DNA of 64,000 bases. Source: Streptomyces sp. CCM_MD2014 (lineage in GTDB: Bacteria; Actinomycetota; Actinomycetes; Streptomycetales; Streptomycetaceae). The DNA is taken from positions 5,580,001 to 5,644,000 of the forward strand of contig NZ_CP009754.1 of NCBI RefSeq assembly GCF_000772045.1, given 5' to 3'. Under the pieces are notes generated by a model. The model ran no database searches. It was not told the DNA's origin and was given only the letters and a program-made list of their open reading frames with translations. Positions 43,068 to 52,131 of this stretch are shown one piece after another. The number at the start of each line of letters is the position of its first letter. The first letter of the stretch is position 1. Made by a program: the position numbers and the translations under genes.

Positions 43068-43892
43068 CTACCAGATCGACTCCACCCACTCCGGGTGGTC
43101 GACGAACGGGTTGCGGTTGTGCTGGTACTCGTCGTAGATGACCTGGTTGCGCCGCTCCTCGAAGGCGTCCGGCGGGTCCTCGTCGTTCCACGCCTTCAGC
43201 ACGGAGAGCTTGCCGATGTACGGGTTGCTGCCGTTGTCGACCCGGTCGTTGGCCTCCAGGTCGGCGAAGCCGTCGCCGCCCTCGTAGCGGACCGCCATGT
43301 AGAAGATCATGCGGGCCACGTCGCCCTTGACGGCGTCGCGGGGTTCGAAGGAGTCGGAGTCGGTGAGGCTGCCGCCGCCCCCGCTGACCGCGCTGCCACC
43401 GTTGTCGAAGTCCTTGTTGCCCCGGACGCTGTTGACCCGGACGTCCGAGGGGCGCAGGTGGTGGATGTCCGTGCCGGGCCCGGTCGAGGTGCCGAAGTCG
43501 CCGTGGGACTTGGCCCACACGTGCTCGCGGTTCCAGTCGCCGGTGTCGCCGCCGTTGAGCGACTTGCTGCGGGAGACGCCCGAGTAGAGCAGGATCACGT
43601 TCCCGCTGTTGTCCGGGTCCTCGTCGGTGGCCTTGAGGGCGTCCCAGACCGCCGAGTACGACAGCTTCGTCTGGTCGCTGATGATGGTGTGCAGGGCGGC
43701 CTTGAGGCTGTCGCCCGTCTTCCCGATCGCGTCCTTGTAGTAGGTCGAGTCGTAGTCCGATGCCGTGGTGGCCGCCGATGCGGTCGTCGCCGTGGCCGGG
43801 GTCGCGGCCAGTGAGGGGGCGGCGACCGCGGCCAGTGCGGCGGCCGCGGCGAGGGCCGCCGCCTTCCGGCGGCGGGTGCGTATCGCGAGCAT
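43068..43892 (-). CDS. secreted endonuclease I-family nuclease
   Basis: This 274-residue exported, non-specific nuclease of the EndA/BsnA type has a signal peptide of about 29 residues (RRRKAAALAAAAALAAVAAPSLAA). The family motif NREHVWAKSHGDFG carries the catalytic His, and TDIHHLRPSDVRVNSVRGNKDFDNGG follows, with metal-binding residues. It is predicted to degrade extracellular DNA for phosphate and nucleoside scavenging. Its stop is 4 bp from the end of the convergent sortase gene. Confidence 0.92.
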   Translation of the reverse strand: MLAIRTRRRKAAALAAAAALAAVAAPSLAATPATATTASAATTASDYDSTYYKDAIGKTGDSLKAALHTIISDQTKLSYSAVWDALKATDEDPDNSGNVILLYSGVSRSKSLNGGDTGDWNREHVWAKSHGDFGTSTGPGTDIHHLRPSDVRVNSVRGNKDFDNGGSAVSGGGGSLTDSDSFEPRDAVKGDVARMIFYMAVRYEGGDGFADLEANDRVDNGSNPYIGKLSVLKAWNDEDPPDAFEERRNQVIYDEYQHNRNPFVDHPEWVESIW

Positions 43893-44018
43893 GTGGGGTG
43901 TCCGATCTACGCGTGTGGAGTCCTGCGGTAGATCGAGCGTGACATGGACATGTAGGAGGTGGGGTGTACGGACGGTGTCGATTGCGTGACGACGTCGCGC
44001 GCCGTGACCGGTCCGCCG

Positions 44019-44390
44019 TCACTCAACCAGTTCGGGGAAGGCCTCCTTGAGGTCGGCCAGCTGGGCGCGGTAGCCGGCGTTGAATTCGGCCAGCCCTCGC
44101 TCGCCGAGGTTCTTGTCGAAGGCGACGCTCTGCCTGGGCACCAGGGCGGGCATCGCGCGGAACATCTCGTCGACCGCCTTCGCGTGCCGTCCCTTCTGGA
44201 CGGTGGCCACCAGGTCGTTGAAGAGATCCAGCTTCAGGGCCTGGACGCGTTCCCTCGGACTGTCCTGCCCCGTGAGTTCCTCGTCGCCGGCCGGCTTCGG
44301 CCCGGAAGGCTCGGTGAGGGACTTCAGCACCCGCATCGTCGCGTACAGCCGACCGGCCAGCTTGTGGCCGCTCTCGTTCTGCTCCGGCAT
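44019..44390 (-). CDS. conserved hypothetical helical protein
   Basis: This 123-residue soluble protein starts at ATG 44390. It appears all-helical with many charged residues (LAGRLYATMRVLKSLTEP, RVQALKLDLFNDLVATVQKGRHAKAVDEMFRAMPALV, ERGLAEFNAGYRAQLADLKEAFPELVE). There is no signal peptide or membrane segment, and I do not recognise a family. It is divergent from the phytase-like esterase gene with a 78-bp gap, and follows the nuclease gene on the same strand. Confidence 0.75.
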   Translation of the reverse strand: MPEQNESGHKLAGRLYATMRVLKSLTEPSGPKPAGDEELTGQDSPRERVQALKLDLFNDLVATVQKGRHAKAVDEMFRAMPALVPRQSVAFDKNLGERGLAEFNAGYRAQLADLKEAFPELVE

Positions 44391-44468
44391 GGCTGAATAC
44401 TTGCCACCGGTACGCCGTCGAACCCCGCCCTTCGCGAAACGGCCAACTCTTGGCCATTCCTCCCGCCT

Positions 44469-45479
44469 ATGGTTTCGGCCATGCGTCCGAGAATGCTCCG
44501 CACCTCCCTCGCCGCCCTCACCGCGGGCCTCGCGGCGGCCGGCTGCCTCGTCGCCGCCGGACCGGCCGCCGCCGCGCACGACAGGCCTCCCCGGCAGGCC
44601 TGCTCGCCCGCCGTCTCCCCGACCGGCTACTCCGACGCCCTCGACAAGACGACGTACGAGGGCACTTACGTCGGGAACCTCTCCGCCCTCGCCCCCGACC
44701 GGCGCGGCGCGCTGGCCGCTCTCTCCGACCGCTCCGCCCTCTTCCGGCTGGACGCGCGCACCCTCGAGCCGCGCGCCGTGATCCCGCTCGCCGACGAGAA
44801 GGGCGCCGCCCTCGACTCCGAGGGGCTGGTCGTCGACCGGGACGGCACCTACCTCGTCTCCTCCGAGACAGAGCCGTCCGTCCGCCGCTACTCGCGCACC
44901 GGCGAACTGCTCGGCCGTCTGCCCGTGCCCGACGAGCTGCGCACCGCTCCCGAGGGCCGGGCGAGGGCCAACGGCAGCTTCGAGGGGCTGACGCTCCTGC
45001 CCGGCGGACGGACCCTGCTCGCCTCGATGGAGTACCCGCTCGACGGCGACCCGGCCGACCTGGTCCGTTTCCAGACGTGGCAGCGGACCCGGCACGGCGA
45101 CTTCCGGCCGGGTGTGCAGTACGCCTACCGGACCGACCCCGGCCTCGGCGTCTCCGAGGTCACCGCGACCCCCGACGGCCGCCTCCTCGTCCTGGAGCGC
45201 GGCTTCACCGCCGGCGTCGGCAACACGATCCGCCTCCATCTGGCCGACCGGCCCGGCCACGGCACCGCGCTGCGCAAGCGGCTCCTCGCCGACCTCGCCG
45301 ACTGCCCCACCCTCGGCGCCACCGCCGAGCAGCCGCAGCCCAACCCGCTCCTCGACAACTTCGAGGGGATGGCGGTGACCGGCCGCTCCGGAGGCCGCCT
45401 GGAGGTCCTCGTCGTCAGCGACGACAACCAGAACGACGTCCAGACCAGCCGCTTCCTCGGGCTCCGCGTACGCGCCTGA
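44469..45479 (+). CDS. secreted phytase-like esterase family protein
   Basis: The product has 336 residues from ATG 44469 (ATG 44481 is an alternative). The signal peptide is at about residues 1-36 (LRTSLAALTAGLAAAGCLVAAGPAAAA). The mature part is a beta-propeller-like domain of the 'esterase-like activity of phytase' family: YVGNLSALAPDRRGALAALSDRSALFRLDARTLEPR, LDSEGLVVDRDGTYLVSSETEPSVRRYSRTGELLG, SFEGLTLLPGGRTLLASMEYPLDGD, DNFEGMAVTGRSGGRLEVLVVSDDNQN. The recurring Glu-Gly segments fit metal-binding loops. True phytase activity is unproven for this family. Confidence 0.85.
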   Translation: MVSAMRPRMLRTSLAALTAGLAAAGCLVAAGPAAAAHDRPPRQACSPAVSPTGYSDALDKTTYEGTYVGNLSALAPDRRGALAALSDRSALFRLDARTLEPRAVIPLADEKGAALDSEGLVVDRDGTYLVSSETEPSVRRYSRTGELLGRLPVPDELRTAPEGRARANGSFEGLTLLPGGRTLLASMEYPLDGDPADLVRFQTWQRTRHGDFRPGVQYAYRTDPGLGVSEVTATPDGRLLVLERGFTAGVGNTIRLHLADRPGHGTALRKRLLADLADCPTLGATAEQPQPNPLLDNFEGMAVTGRSGGRLEVLVVSDDNQNDVQTSRFLGLRVRA

Positions 45480-45575
45480 CCACCCGGCCGATCGTTGCGG
45501 CGGGATGAAATCCCCGCTCGCCCGTGTTGGTGCCTTCCGGTAGATCAGGTGAGCAGGACGACCGGAGGGCACGGC

Positions 45576-48500
45576 GTGGACGCGCAACGGGGCTGGGTAC
45601 GACGACTGGCGGGGTACGCCTGGCGGTATCCCAAGGACGTCGTTCTCGCCCTCGGGGCCTCGCTGGGCGGCATGGCCGTCATGGCCTTCGTCCCCCTGAT
45701 CACCAAGGTGATCATCGACGACGTGATCGGCGCCAAGACGAGGGACATGGCCGTGTGGGCCGGTCTGCTCGTCGGCGCCGCGCTGGCCGTCTACGCCCTG
45801 ACCTACATCCGCCGCTACTACGGCGGCCGGCTCGCCCTCGACGTCCAGCACGACCTGCGCACCGACATGTACGGGACGATCACCCGGCTCGACGGCAGAC
45901 GGCAGGACGAGCTGTCCACGGGGCAGGTGGTCGGGCGGGCGACCAGCGACCTCCAGCTGATCCAGGGCCTGCTGTTCATGCTTCCGATGACCATCGGGAA
46001 CGTCCTGCTCTTCCTGATCTCCCTGGTGATCATGGCGTGGCTGTCCCTGCCCCTCACCCTGGTCGCGCTGGCCGTCGCCCCCGCCCTGTGGCTCATCGCC
46101 CGCCGCAGCCGCACCCGGCTGCACCCCGCCACCTGGTACGCGCAAGCCCAGGCCGCCGCCGTCGCCGGAGTGGTCGACGGCTCGGTGAGCGGCGTCCGCG
46201 TGGTGAAGGGCTTCGGACAGGAGGAACAGGAGACCGGCAAGCTCCGCGAGGTCGGGCGCAAGCTCTTCGCGGGGCGGCTGCGCACCATCAAGCTGAACGC
46301 CACCTACACCCCGGCCCTCCAGGCCGTCCCCGCGCTCGGACAGGTCGCCATGCTCGCCCTCGGCGGCTGGCTGGCCGTCCGCGGGCACATCACCCTGGGC
46401 ACCTTCGTCGCCTTCTCCACCTACCTCGCGCAGCTGGTCGGCCCGGTCCGGATGCTGGCCATGGTGCTCACCGTCGGCCAGCAGGCCCGCGCCGGCACCG
46501 AGCGCGTCCTGGAGCTGATCGACACCGAGCCGTCCATCGAGGACGGCACCAAGACCCTCCCGGCCGACGCGCCCGCGACCGTCGAGTTCGACGACGTCGC
46601 CTTCGGCTACGGCACGGCCGACGGGGAGCCGCGGCCCGTGCTCGACGGCCTCTCCTTCGAGATCCGCGCCGGTGAGACCCTCGCCGTCGTCGGTTCCTCC
46701 GGTTCCGGCAAGTCCACCGTCTCGCTGCTCCTGCCGCGCTTCTACGACGTGACGCGCGGCGCCGTCCTGGTCGGTGGCCACGACGTGCGCGAGCTGACCC
46801 TCGACTCGCTGCGGGCCGCCGTCGGCCTGGTGCCCGAGGACTCCTTCCTCTTCTCCGACACCGTCCGCGCCAACATCGCCTACGGCCGCCCGGACGCCAC
46901 CGACGAGGAGATCGAGGCCGCCGCCCGGGCCGCGCAGGCCCACGGGTTCATCACCGAGCTGCCCGACGGCTACGACACGACCGTCGGCGAGCACGGGCTG
47001 ACCCTCTCCGGCGGCCAGCGCCAGCGCGTCGCGCTCGCCCGGGCGATCCTCACCGACCCCCGCCTGCTGGTCCTCGACGACGCCACGTCCGCCGTGGACG
47101 CCCGCGTGGAGCACGAGATCCACGAGGCGCTCAAGCAGGTCATGCGGGGCCGCACCACGCTCCTCATCGCCCACCGCCGCTCCACCCTCGGCCTCGCCGA
47201 CCGCATCGCCGTCCTCGACCGGGGCCGCCTCGCCGACCTCGGCACGCACGAGGAGCTCCAGGAGCGCTCCGCCCTCTACCGGCGCCTGCTCACCGACCCC
47301 GACGAGCTGGGCGGCGTCTCGCCGGGCCACGCACGCCCCGCCGAGCAGACCGAGGACACCTCCGTACGGGACGAGCTGGACGCCGAGTTCGACGCCGAGC
47401 GCGGGGTCACGCCCCGGCTGTGGACCGGCGACCGCGCGCCCAAGGACACCGCGCTCGCCGGCACCCCGGCCACCCCGGAGCTGCTCGCCCAGGTCGACGC
47501 GCTGCCCCCGGCGAACGACACCCCGGGCATCGACGAGACGGCGGCGGTGCGCCCCGAGTCCTCGTACGGCCTGCGACGCCTCCTGCGCGGCTTCCGCACC
47601 CCGCTGCTGATCAGCCTCGCCCTGGTGGCCGTGGACGCGGGCATGGGCCTGCTGCTGCCGGTGCTGATCCGCGACGGCATCGACGACGGCGTCACCCGGG
47701 CCGCCCTCGGCGCGGTGTGGGCGTCCTCGCTGCTCGGACTGCTCGCCGTACTCGCCCAGTGGGCCGCCCAGACCGGTGAGATCCGCATGACCGGCCGGAC
47801 CGGCGAGCGGATCCTCTACTCGCTCCGCCTGAAGATCTTCGCCCAGCTCCAGCGGCTCGGCCTCGACTACTACGAGCGCGAGCTGACCGGCCGGATCATG
47901 ACCCGGATGACGACCGACGTGGACGCGCTGTCGACGTTCCTGCAGACCGGACTCGTCACCGCCTTCGTCTCCGTCGTCACCTTCTTCGGCATCATGGTCG
48001 CCCTGCTCGTGATCGACGTGGAGCTCGCGCTGATCGTCTTCGCGACCCTGCCGCCGCTGATCGTCGCCACGTACTTCTTCCGCCGGGCCAGCGTGAAGGC
48101 CTACGAACTGGCCCGCGAGCGGGTGTCCACGGTCAACGCCGACCTCCAGGAGTCGGTGGCGGGCCTCAGGATCGTGCAGGCCTTCCGGCGCGAGCGGGAC
48201 GGCGGGCGGCGGTTCGCCGAGCGCAGCGACAGCTACCGGCAGGCCCGCATCCGCGGACAGTGGCTGATCTCGATCTACTTCCCGTTCGTGCAGCTGCTGT
48301 CCTCGGCCGCCGCCGCGGCCGTGCTGGTCGTGGGCGGCGCGCGGATCGACGACGCCACGCTGACGACCGGCGCGCTGGTGGCGTACCTGCTCTACATCGA
48401 CCTGTTCTTCGCCCCGGTCCAGCAGCTCTCCCAGGTCTTCGACGGCTACCAGCAGGCGTCCGTCTCGCTGGGCCGCATCCAGGAACTGCTGCGCGAGCCC

Positions 48501-49316
48501 ACCTCGACCCGGGCCGCCGACAAGCCCGCCGAGGTCGCCTCGCTGCGCGGCGAGATCGCCTTCGAGGACGTGCACTTCCGGTACGGGGGTGCCGACGAGG
48601 GGGAGGCGGCCCTCACCGGCATCGACCTGCGCATCCCCGCCGGACAGACCGTCGCCTTCGTCGGCGAGACCGGCGCCGGCAAGTCGACGCTGGTGAAGCT
48701 GGTGGCCCGGTTCTACGACCCGACCGGCGGCCGGGTCACCGTCGACGGACGGGACCTGCGCACCCTCGACCTCACCTCCTACCGGCACCGGCTCGGAGTC
48801 GTCCCGCAGGAGGCGTACCTCTTCCCGGGCACCGTCCGGGACGCCATCGCCTACGGCCGTCCGGACGCCACCGACGCCGAGGTGGAGGCGGCGGCGCGGG
48901 CGGTCGGCGCGCACGAGATGATCGCCACGCTCAAGGGCGGCTACCTGCACGAGGTCGCCGAGCGGGGACGCAACCTCTCCGCCGGACAGCGGCAGTTGAT
49001 CGCGCTGGCCCGCGCCGAGCTGGTCGACCCCGACGTCCTGCTCCTCGACGAGGCCACGGCCGCCCTGGACCTGGCCACCGAGGCTCAGGTCAACCAGGCC
49101 ACCGACCGCATAGCGGGACGCCGTACGACGCTGGTGGTCGCGCACCGGCTGACCACGGCCGCCCGCGCGGACCGCGTCGTCGTCATGGACGGCGGCCGGG
49201 TCGCCGAGGACGGCACGCACGACGAACTGCTGGCCCTCGGCGGACGGTACGCGCGGCTGTGGCGCACCTTCGTCGGCGCGTCCGAACCGGAGGAGCCGGT
49301 CGGCGCGACGCGCTGA
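45576..49316 (+). CDS. fused two-half ABC exporter
   Basis: This 1246-residue exporter is a full transporter in one chain: a transmembrane domain (about 10-300), nucleotide-binding domain 1 (about 330-570), a charged linker (about 575-680), a second transmembrane domain (about 690-960) and nucleotide-binding domain 2 (about 985-1235). Walker A motifs are GSSGSGKST and GETGAGKST, signatures LSGGQRQR and LSAGQRQL, Walker B LLVLDDATSAVD and VLLLDEATAALD. The first site has Asp in place of the catalytic Glu after Walker B (LDD) and is probably degenerate, the second is canonical (LDE). GTG 45576 has GGAGGG upstream. Substrate unknown; multidrug or lipid export is typical. Confidence 0.92.
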   Translation: MDAQRGWVRRLAGYAWRYPKDVVLALGASLGGMAVMAFVPLITKVIIDDVIGAKTRDMAVWAGLLVGAALAVYALTYIRRYYGGRLALDVQHDLRTDMYGTITRLDGRRQDELSTGQVVGRATSDLQLIQGLLFMLPMTIGNVLLFLISLVIMAWLSLPLTLVALAVAPALWLIARRSRTRLHPATWYAQAQAAAVAGVVDGSVSGVRVVKGFGQEEQETGKLREVGRKLFAGRLRTIKLNATYTPALQAVPALGQVAMLALGGWLAVRGHITLGTFVAFSTYLAQLVGPVRMLAMVLTVGQQARAGTERVLELIDTEPSIEDGTKTLPADAPATVEFDDVAFGYGTADGEPRPVLDGLSFEIRAGETLAVVGSSGSGKSTVSLLLPRFYDVTRGAVLVGGHDVRELTLDSLRAAVGLVPEDSFLFSDTVRANIAYGRPDATDEEIEAAARAAQAHGFITELPDGYDTTVGEHGLTLSGGQRQRVALARAILTDPRLLVLDDATSAVDARVEHEIHEALKQVMRGRTTLLIAHRRSTLGLADRIAVLDRGRLADLGTHEELQERSALYRRLLTDPDELGGVSPGHARPAEQTEDTSVRDELDAEFDAERGVTPRLWTGDRAPKDTALAGTPATPELLAQVDALPPANDTPGIDETAAVRPESSYGLRRLLRGFRTPLLISLALVAVDAGMGLLLPVLIRDGIDDGVTRAALGAVWASSLLGLLAVLAQWAAQTGEIRMTGRTGERILYSLRLKIFAQLQRLGLDYYERELTGRIMTRMTTDVDALSTFLQTGLVTAFVSVVTFFGIMVALLVIDVELALIVFATLPPLIVATYFFRRASVKAYELARERVSTVNADLQESVAGLRIVQAFRRERDGGRRFAERSDSYRQARIRGQWLISIYFPFVQLLSSAAAAAVLVVGGARIDDATLTTGALVAYLLYIDLFFAPVQQLSQVFDGYQQASVSLGRIQELLREPTSTRAADKPAEVASLRGEIAFEDVHFRYGGADEGEAALTGIDLRIPAGQTVAFVGETGAGKSTLVKLVARFYDPTGGRVTVDGRDLRTLDLTSYRHRLGVVPQEAYLFPGTVRDAIAYGRPDATDAEVEAAARAVGAHEMIATLKGGYLHEVAERGRNLSAGQRQLIALARAELVDPDVLLLDEATAALDLATEAQVNQATDRIAGRRTTLVVAHRLTTAARADRVVVMDGGRVAEDGTHDELLALGGRYARLWRTFVGASEPEEPVGATR

Positions 49317-49417
49317 CGCGCTCGCGCAACCGTGCGACACCTGTCCTGCGTCCGTACACCCGTACGTCGCCAGTGATCGTGCTGTCGTCAGTGATCACGT
49401 CACGGAGGGGGATCGCA

Positions 49418-49810
49418 GTGGGCCGGGACGGTGCCGCAACTCGCCGTCGGCTGGCGCTCGGCACGGCCGTGCTGAGCGCCGCCGCGCTGCTCACCGTCGC
49501 GCTGCCGCAGCAGGCGCACGCCGCCACGGGATGCCCCGGCCGCAAGGTGCGCACCCTCCACTTCGCCACCGGATCCGTCCTCGTCCACAAACGCGGCGGT
49601 TACGTCTGCGCCGTCACCGTCCCGAAGAAGCCGGGCACGAAGCGGCAGATGTCCGTGAGCGTGCGGCCCCGGGGCGGCCGTGCGGTCGTGGACTCGGGCC
49701 GGTTCGCCCACCGCGCCGGGCCGGTGACCGTGCACGCCGGGAAGCGCTGCGTGTGGGTGACCGGCAAGGTGTCGGGGAGTTCGGTGAGTTCGGGCTGGAT
49801 CCTCTGCTGA
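49418..49810 (+). CDS. small secreted cysteine-containing protein
   Basis: The product has 130 residues from GTG 49418, with GGAGGGG upstream. The signal peptide is about residues 1-36 (RRRLALGTAVLSAAALLTVALPQQAHA). The mature part has about 94 residues, four cysteines (two possible disulfides), many Val, Gly and basic residues, and ends SSGWILC. The composition suggests a small beta-rich extracellular protein. I do not recognise a family. It stands between the ABC exporter and the peptidase genes on the same strand. Confidence 0.75.
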   Translation: MGRDGAATRRRLALGTAVLSAAALLTVALPQQAHAATGCPGRKVRTLHFATGSVLVHKRGGYVCAVTVPKKPGTKRQMSVSVRPRGGRAVVDSGRFAHRAGPVTVHAGKRCVWVTGKVSGSSVSSGWILC

Positions 49811-49888
49811 CCGCGGTGCCCGAGCCCTGGTGTTCGCGGGAGTTGCTCCGATAGCTTCCGGCGGACATCCGTTTCACAGGGAGGGTGC

Positions 49889-51313
49889 ATGCGCAAGGCG
49901 CTCAGATGGCTGCTGGCGCTCGTGGTGCTCATAGGCACCGTCAGCACGGCGGGCGCGGCCACCGCCGCCGAGCCGAAGGCCGGCGACATCAAGGCCCGGC
50001 TGCTGTCCATACCGGGCATGAGCCTGATCGAGGAGAAGCCGTACACCGGCTACCGCTTCTTCGTCCTCAACTACACCCAGCCGGTGGACCACCGGCACCC
50101 GTCCAAGGGCACGTTCCAGCAGCGGATCACCGTGCTGCACAAGGACGTGAACCGGCCGACGGTCTTCTACACCGGCGGCTACAACGTCTCCACGAACCCC
50201 AGCCGGCGCGAGCCGACCCAGATCGTGGACGGCAACCAGGTCTCCATGGAGTACCGCTACTTCACGCCGTCCCGGCCCGCCCCGGCCGACTGGACCAAGC
50301 TGGACATCTGGCAGGCCGCCAGCGACCAGCACCGCATCTTCGAGGCGTTGAAGCCGGTCTACTCCGAGAACTGGATCTCCACCGGCGGCTCCAAGGGCGG
50401 CATGACCGCCACCTACTACGAGCGCTTCTACCCGCGCGACATGGACGGCGTCGTCGCCTACGTCGCCCCCAACGACGTGGTGAACAAGGAGGACTCGGCC
50501 TACGACCGCTTCTTCGCCCGCGTCGGCACCGAGGAGTGCCGCGACAAGCTCAACGGCGTGCAGCGCGAGGCGCTGGTGCGCCGGGCGCCGCTGGAGAAGA
50601 AGTACGCGGCGTACGCGGCCGAGAACGGCTACACCTTCGACACCATCGGCAGCCTCGACCGCGCCTACGAGGCCGTCGTCCTCGACTACGTGTGGGGCTT
50701 CTGGCAGTACAGCACCCTCGCCGACTGCGCGGACATCCCGGCCGACGCGAAGCACGCCACCGACGAGGCGATCTGGGACTCCGTCAACACCATCTCGGGC
50801 TTCTTCGCCTACACCGACCAGGGTCTCGAGACCTACACGCCGTACTACTACCAGGCGGGCACGCAGCTGGGCGCCCCGACGATCCACTTCCCGCACATCG
50901 AGAAGAAGTACATCCGGTACGGCTACCAGCCGCCGCGCAACTTCGTGCCCCGCTCCATCCCGATGAAGTTCGAGCCGTGGGCGATGCGGGACGTCGACAC
51001 GTGGGTGCGGCACAACGCCCGGCACATGCTGTTCGTGTACGGCGAGAACGACCCGTGGGGTGCCGAGCCGTTCCGGCTCGGCCACGGCGCGCGCGACTCC
51101 TACGTCATGACCGCGCCCGGCATGAACCATGGGGCGAACGTGGCCGGCCTGGTGCCGGACCAGAAGGCGCTCGCCACCGCCCGCATCCTGGACTGGGCAG
51201 GCGTCGCCCCGGCCAAGGTCCGGGAGAACCCGGCGGCGGCCAAGCCGCTGGCGGCGTTCGACGCGAGGCTCGACAAGCGGGACGTCGAGCGCGAGCCGGC
51301 GCTGCGCCCGTAG
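49889..51313 (+). CDS. secreted S28/PS-10-type tripeptidyl aminopeptidase-like serine peptidase
   Basis: This 474-residue exported serine peptidase has a signal peptide at residues 1-27 (WLLALVVLIGTVSTAGAATAA). The alpha/beta-hydrolase nucleophile is Ser168 in WISTGGSKGGMTA. The predicted Asp is in FVYGENDPWGAE and the His in TAPGMNHGANVAG. The family is described as PS-10 or streptomycete tripeptidyl aminopeptidase (S28-like), which trims peptides outside the cell. ATG 49889 has GGAGGG upstream. A strong shared terminator lies at 51338. Confidence 0.9.
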   Translation: MRKALRWLLALVVLIGTVSTAGAATAAEPKAGDIKARLLSIPGMSLIEEKPYTGYRFFVLNYTQPVDHRHPSKGTFQQRITVLHKDVNRPTVFYTGGYNVSTNPSRREPTQIVDGNQVSMEYRYFTPSRPAPADWTKLDIWQAASDQHRIFEALKPVYSENWISTGGSKGGMTATYYERFYPRDMDGVVAYVAPNDVVNKEDSAYDRFFARVGTEECRDKLNGVQREALVRRAPLEKKYAAYAAENGYTFDTIGSLDRAYEAVVLDYVWGFWQYSTLADCADIPADAKHATDEAIWDSVNTISGFFAYTDQGLETYTPYYYQAGTQLGAPTIHFPHIEKKYIRYGYQPPRNFVPRSIPMKFEPWAMRDVDTWVRHNARHMLFVYGENDPWGAEPFRLGHGARDSYVMTAPGMNHGANVAGLVPDQKALATARILDWAGVAPAKVRENPAAAKPLAAFDARLDKRDVEREPALRP

Positions 51314-51337
51314 CGGCGTCTCCTCCGGCACGGTGAC

Positions 51338-51371
51338 GTGCCCGGCCGCCGCCTTCACAGCGGCCGGGCAC
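51338..51371. terminator. bidirectional terminator after the S28-like peptidase
   Basis: A perfect 12-bp stem (51338-51349 GTGCCCGGCCGC with 51360-51371 GCGGCCGGGCAC) has a 10-base loop. It overlaps the last codons of the convergent lipoprotein gene. Confidence 0.8.
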
Positions 51372-52005
51372 AGCCCACCGGGTGCGCGCCGCCGAGCCGG
51401 ACGTACAGACCGGTCGAGGCGGGGCAGTCCGCCCGGACGGCGACCGCCTCGACCACCTTGAACCGAGGCGCGCGCTCGCCCTCGGCGTCGCACGCGGTCT
51501 CGCGGACCCTGCCGCCGCCGAGGTCGCGTACGCAGTCGCCGACGACGGTGCGCGGGCCGCCTCCGCCGCCCGGGTCGCCGGGGTGCGGCGGCCGCAGCTT
51601 GCGCATGCAGGCGTACCCCAGGGGCACGGCGCCGTCGCCGTCCTCGTCGGCGGCCGGGCGCCGCTCGCTGATGTGCAGGACGAAGTCGGTGGTGGCCGGG
51701 CACGGCGGTCCGCCGCTCGCGCGGCCGCCCTCCCGGGCGACCACGCGGGCCGCCGCCCGCTCGCTGTCGCAGGGCACCTCGGTCGGGTCGGCCGTGCCGA
51801 ACGAACTGCACTCGCCGACCGCCAGGAACACCGCCCCGTATCCGGACGGCCGCACCTCGGCGGAGTCCGCCGCCGACCCCGGTCGCTCCCCGCCGGCTCC
51901 CGTGCCCGCCGGGCCGTCCGACGGCCCGTGACACCCGGTCAGTACCGCGGCCACCAGCGTCGCCGACAGCGCGCACAGCGCTCCGGCAGCCCCTCGCTCC
52001 CGCAT
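51355..52005 (-). CDS. putative lipoprotein, Cys- and Gly-rich
   Basis: The product has 216 residues from ATG 52005. The signal GALCALSATLVAAVLTGC has lipobox LTGC (Cys about residue 25). The mature part includes RPSGYGAVFLAVGECSSFGTADPTEVPCDSERAAARVV and GDCVRDLGGGRVRETACDAEGERAPRFKVVEA, two similar modules with paired cysteines, so it may carry a duplicated disulfide-bonded domain. It is the last gene before the repeat array on this strand. Function unknown. Confidence 0.78.
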   Translation of the reverse strand: MRERGAAGALCALSATLVAAVLTGCHGPSDGPAGTGAGGERPGSAADSAEVRPSGYGAVFLAVGECSSFGTADPTEVPCDSERAAARVVAREGGRASGGPPCPATTDFVLHISERRPAADEDGDGAVPLGYACMRKLRPPHPGDPGGGGGPRTVVGDCVRDLGGGRVRETACDAEGERAPRFKVVEAVAVRADCPASTGLYVRLGGAHPVGCARPL

Positions 52006-52131
52006 CGCCGCCCCCCTGCGATCCCCGGTCCAGCGTGGCCCGCCGGGACGGGCGCACACCAGACGCGCGGGAGGCTTTGCGCACGGGGCACGGGGGCGCC
52101 CCCGGCGCGTGTCGCAAACCGCGCTACGGCC
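52006..52131. other. non-coding spacer between lipoprotein gene and repeat array
   Basis: This 126-bp stretch holds the lipoprotein upstream region. I saw no gene in it. Together with the array it makes an 846-bp region without a credible gene. Confidence 0.5.

Noticed and set aside
44391..49340. A minus-strand open frame running across the ABC exporter and phytase-like genes
   Set aside because: It is a shadow of the plus-strand genes, whose domains are unmistakable. Only its last 123 codons (44019-44390) form a credible gene.
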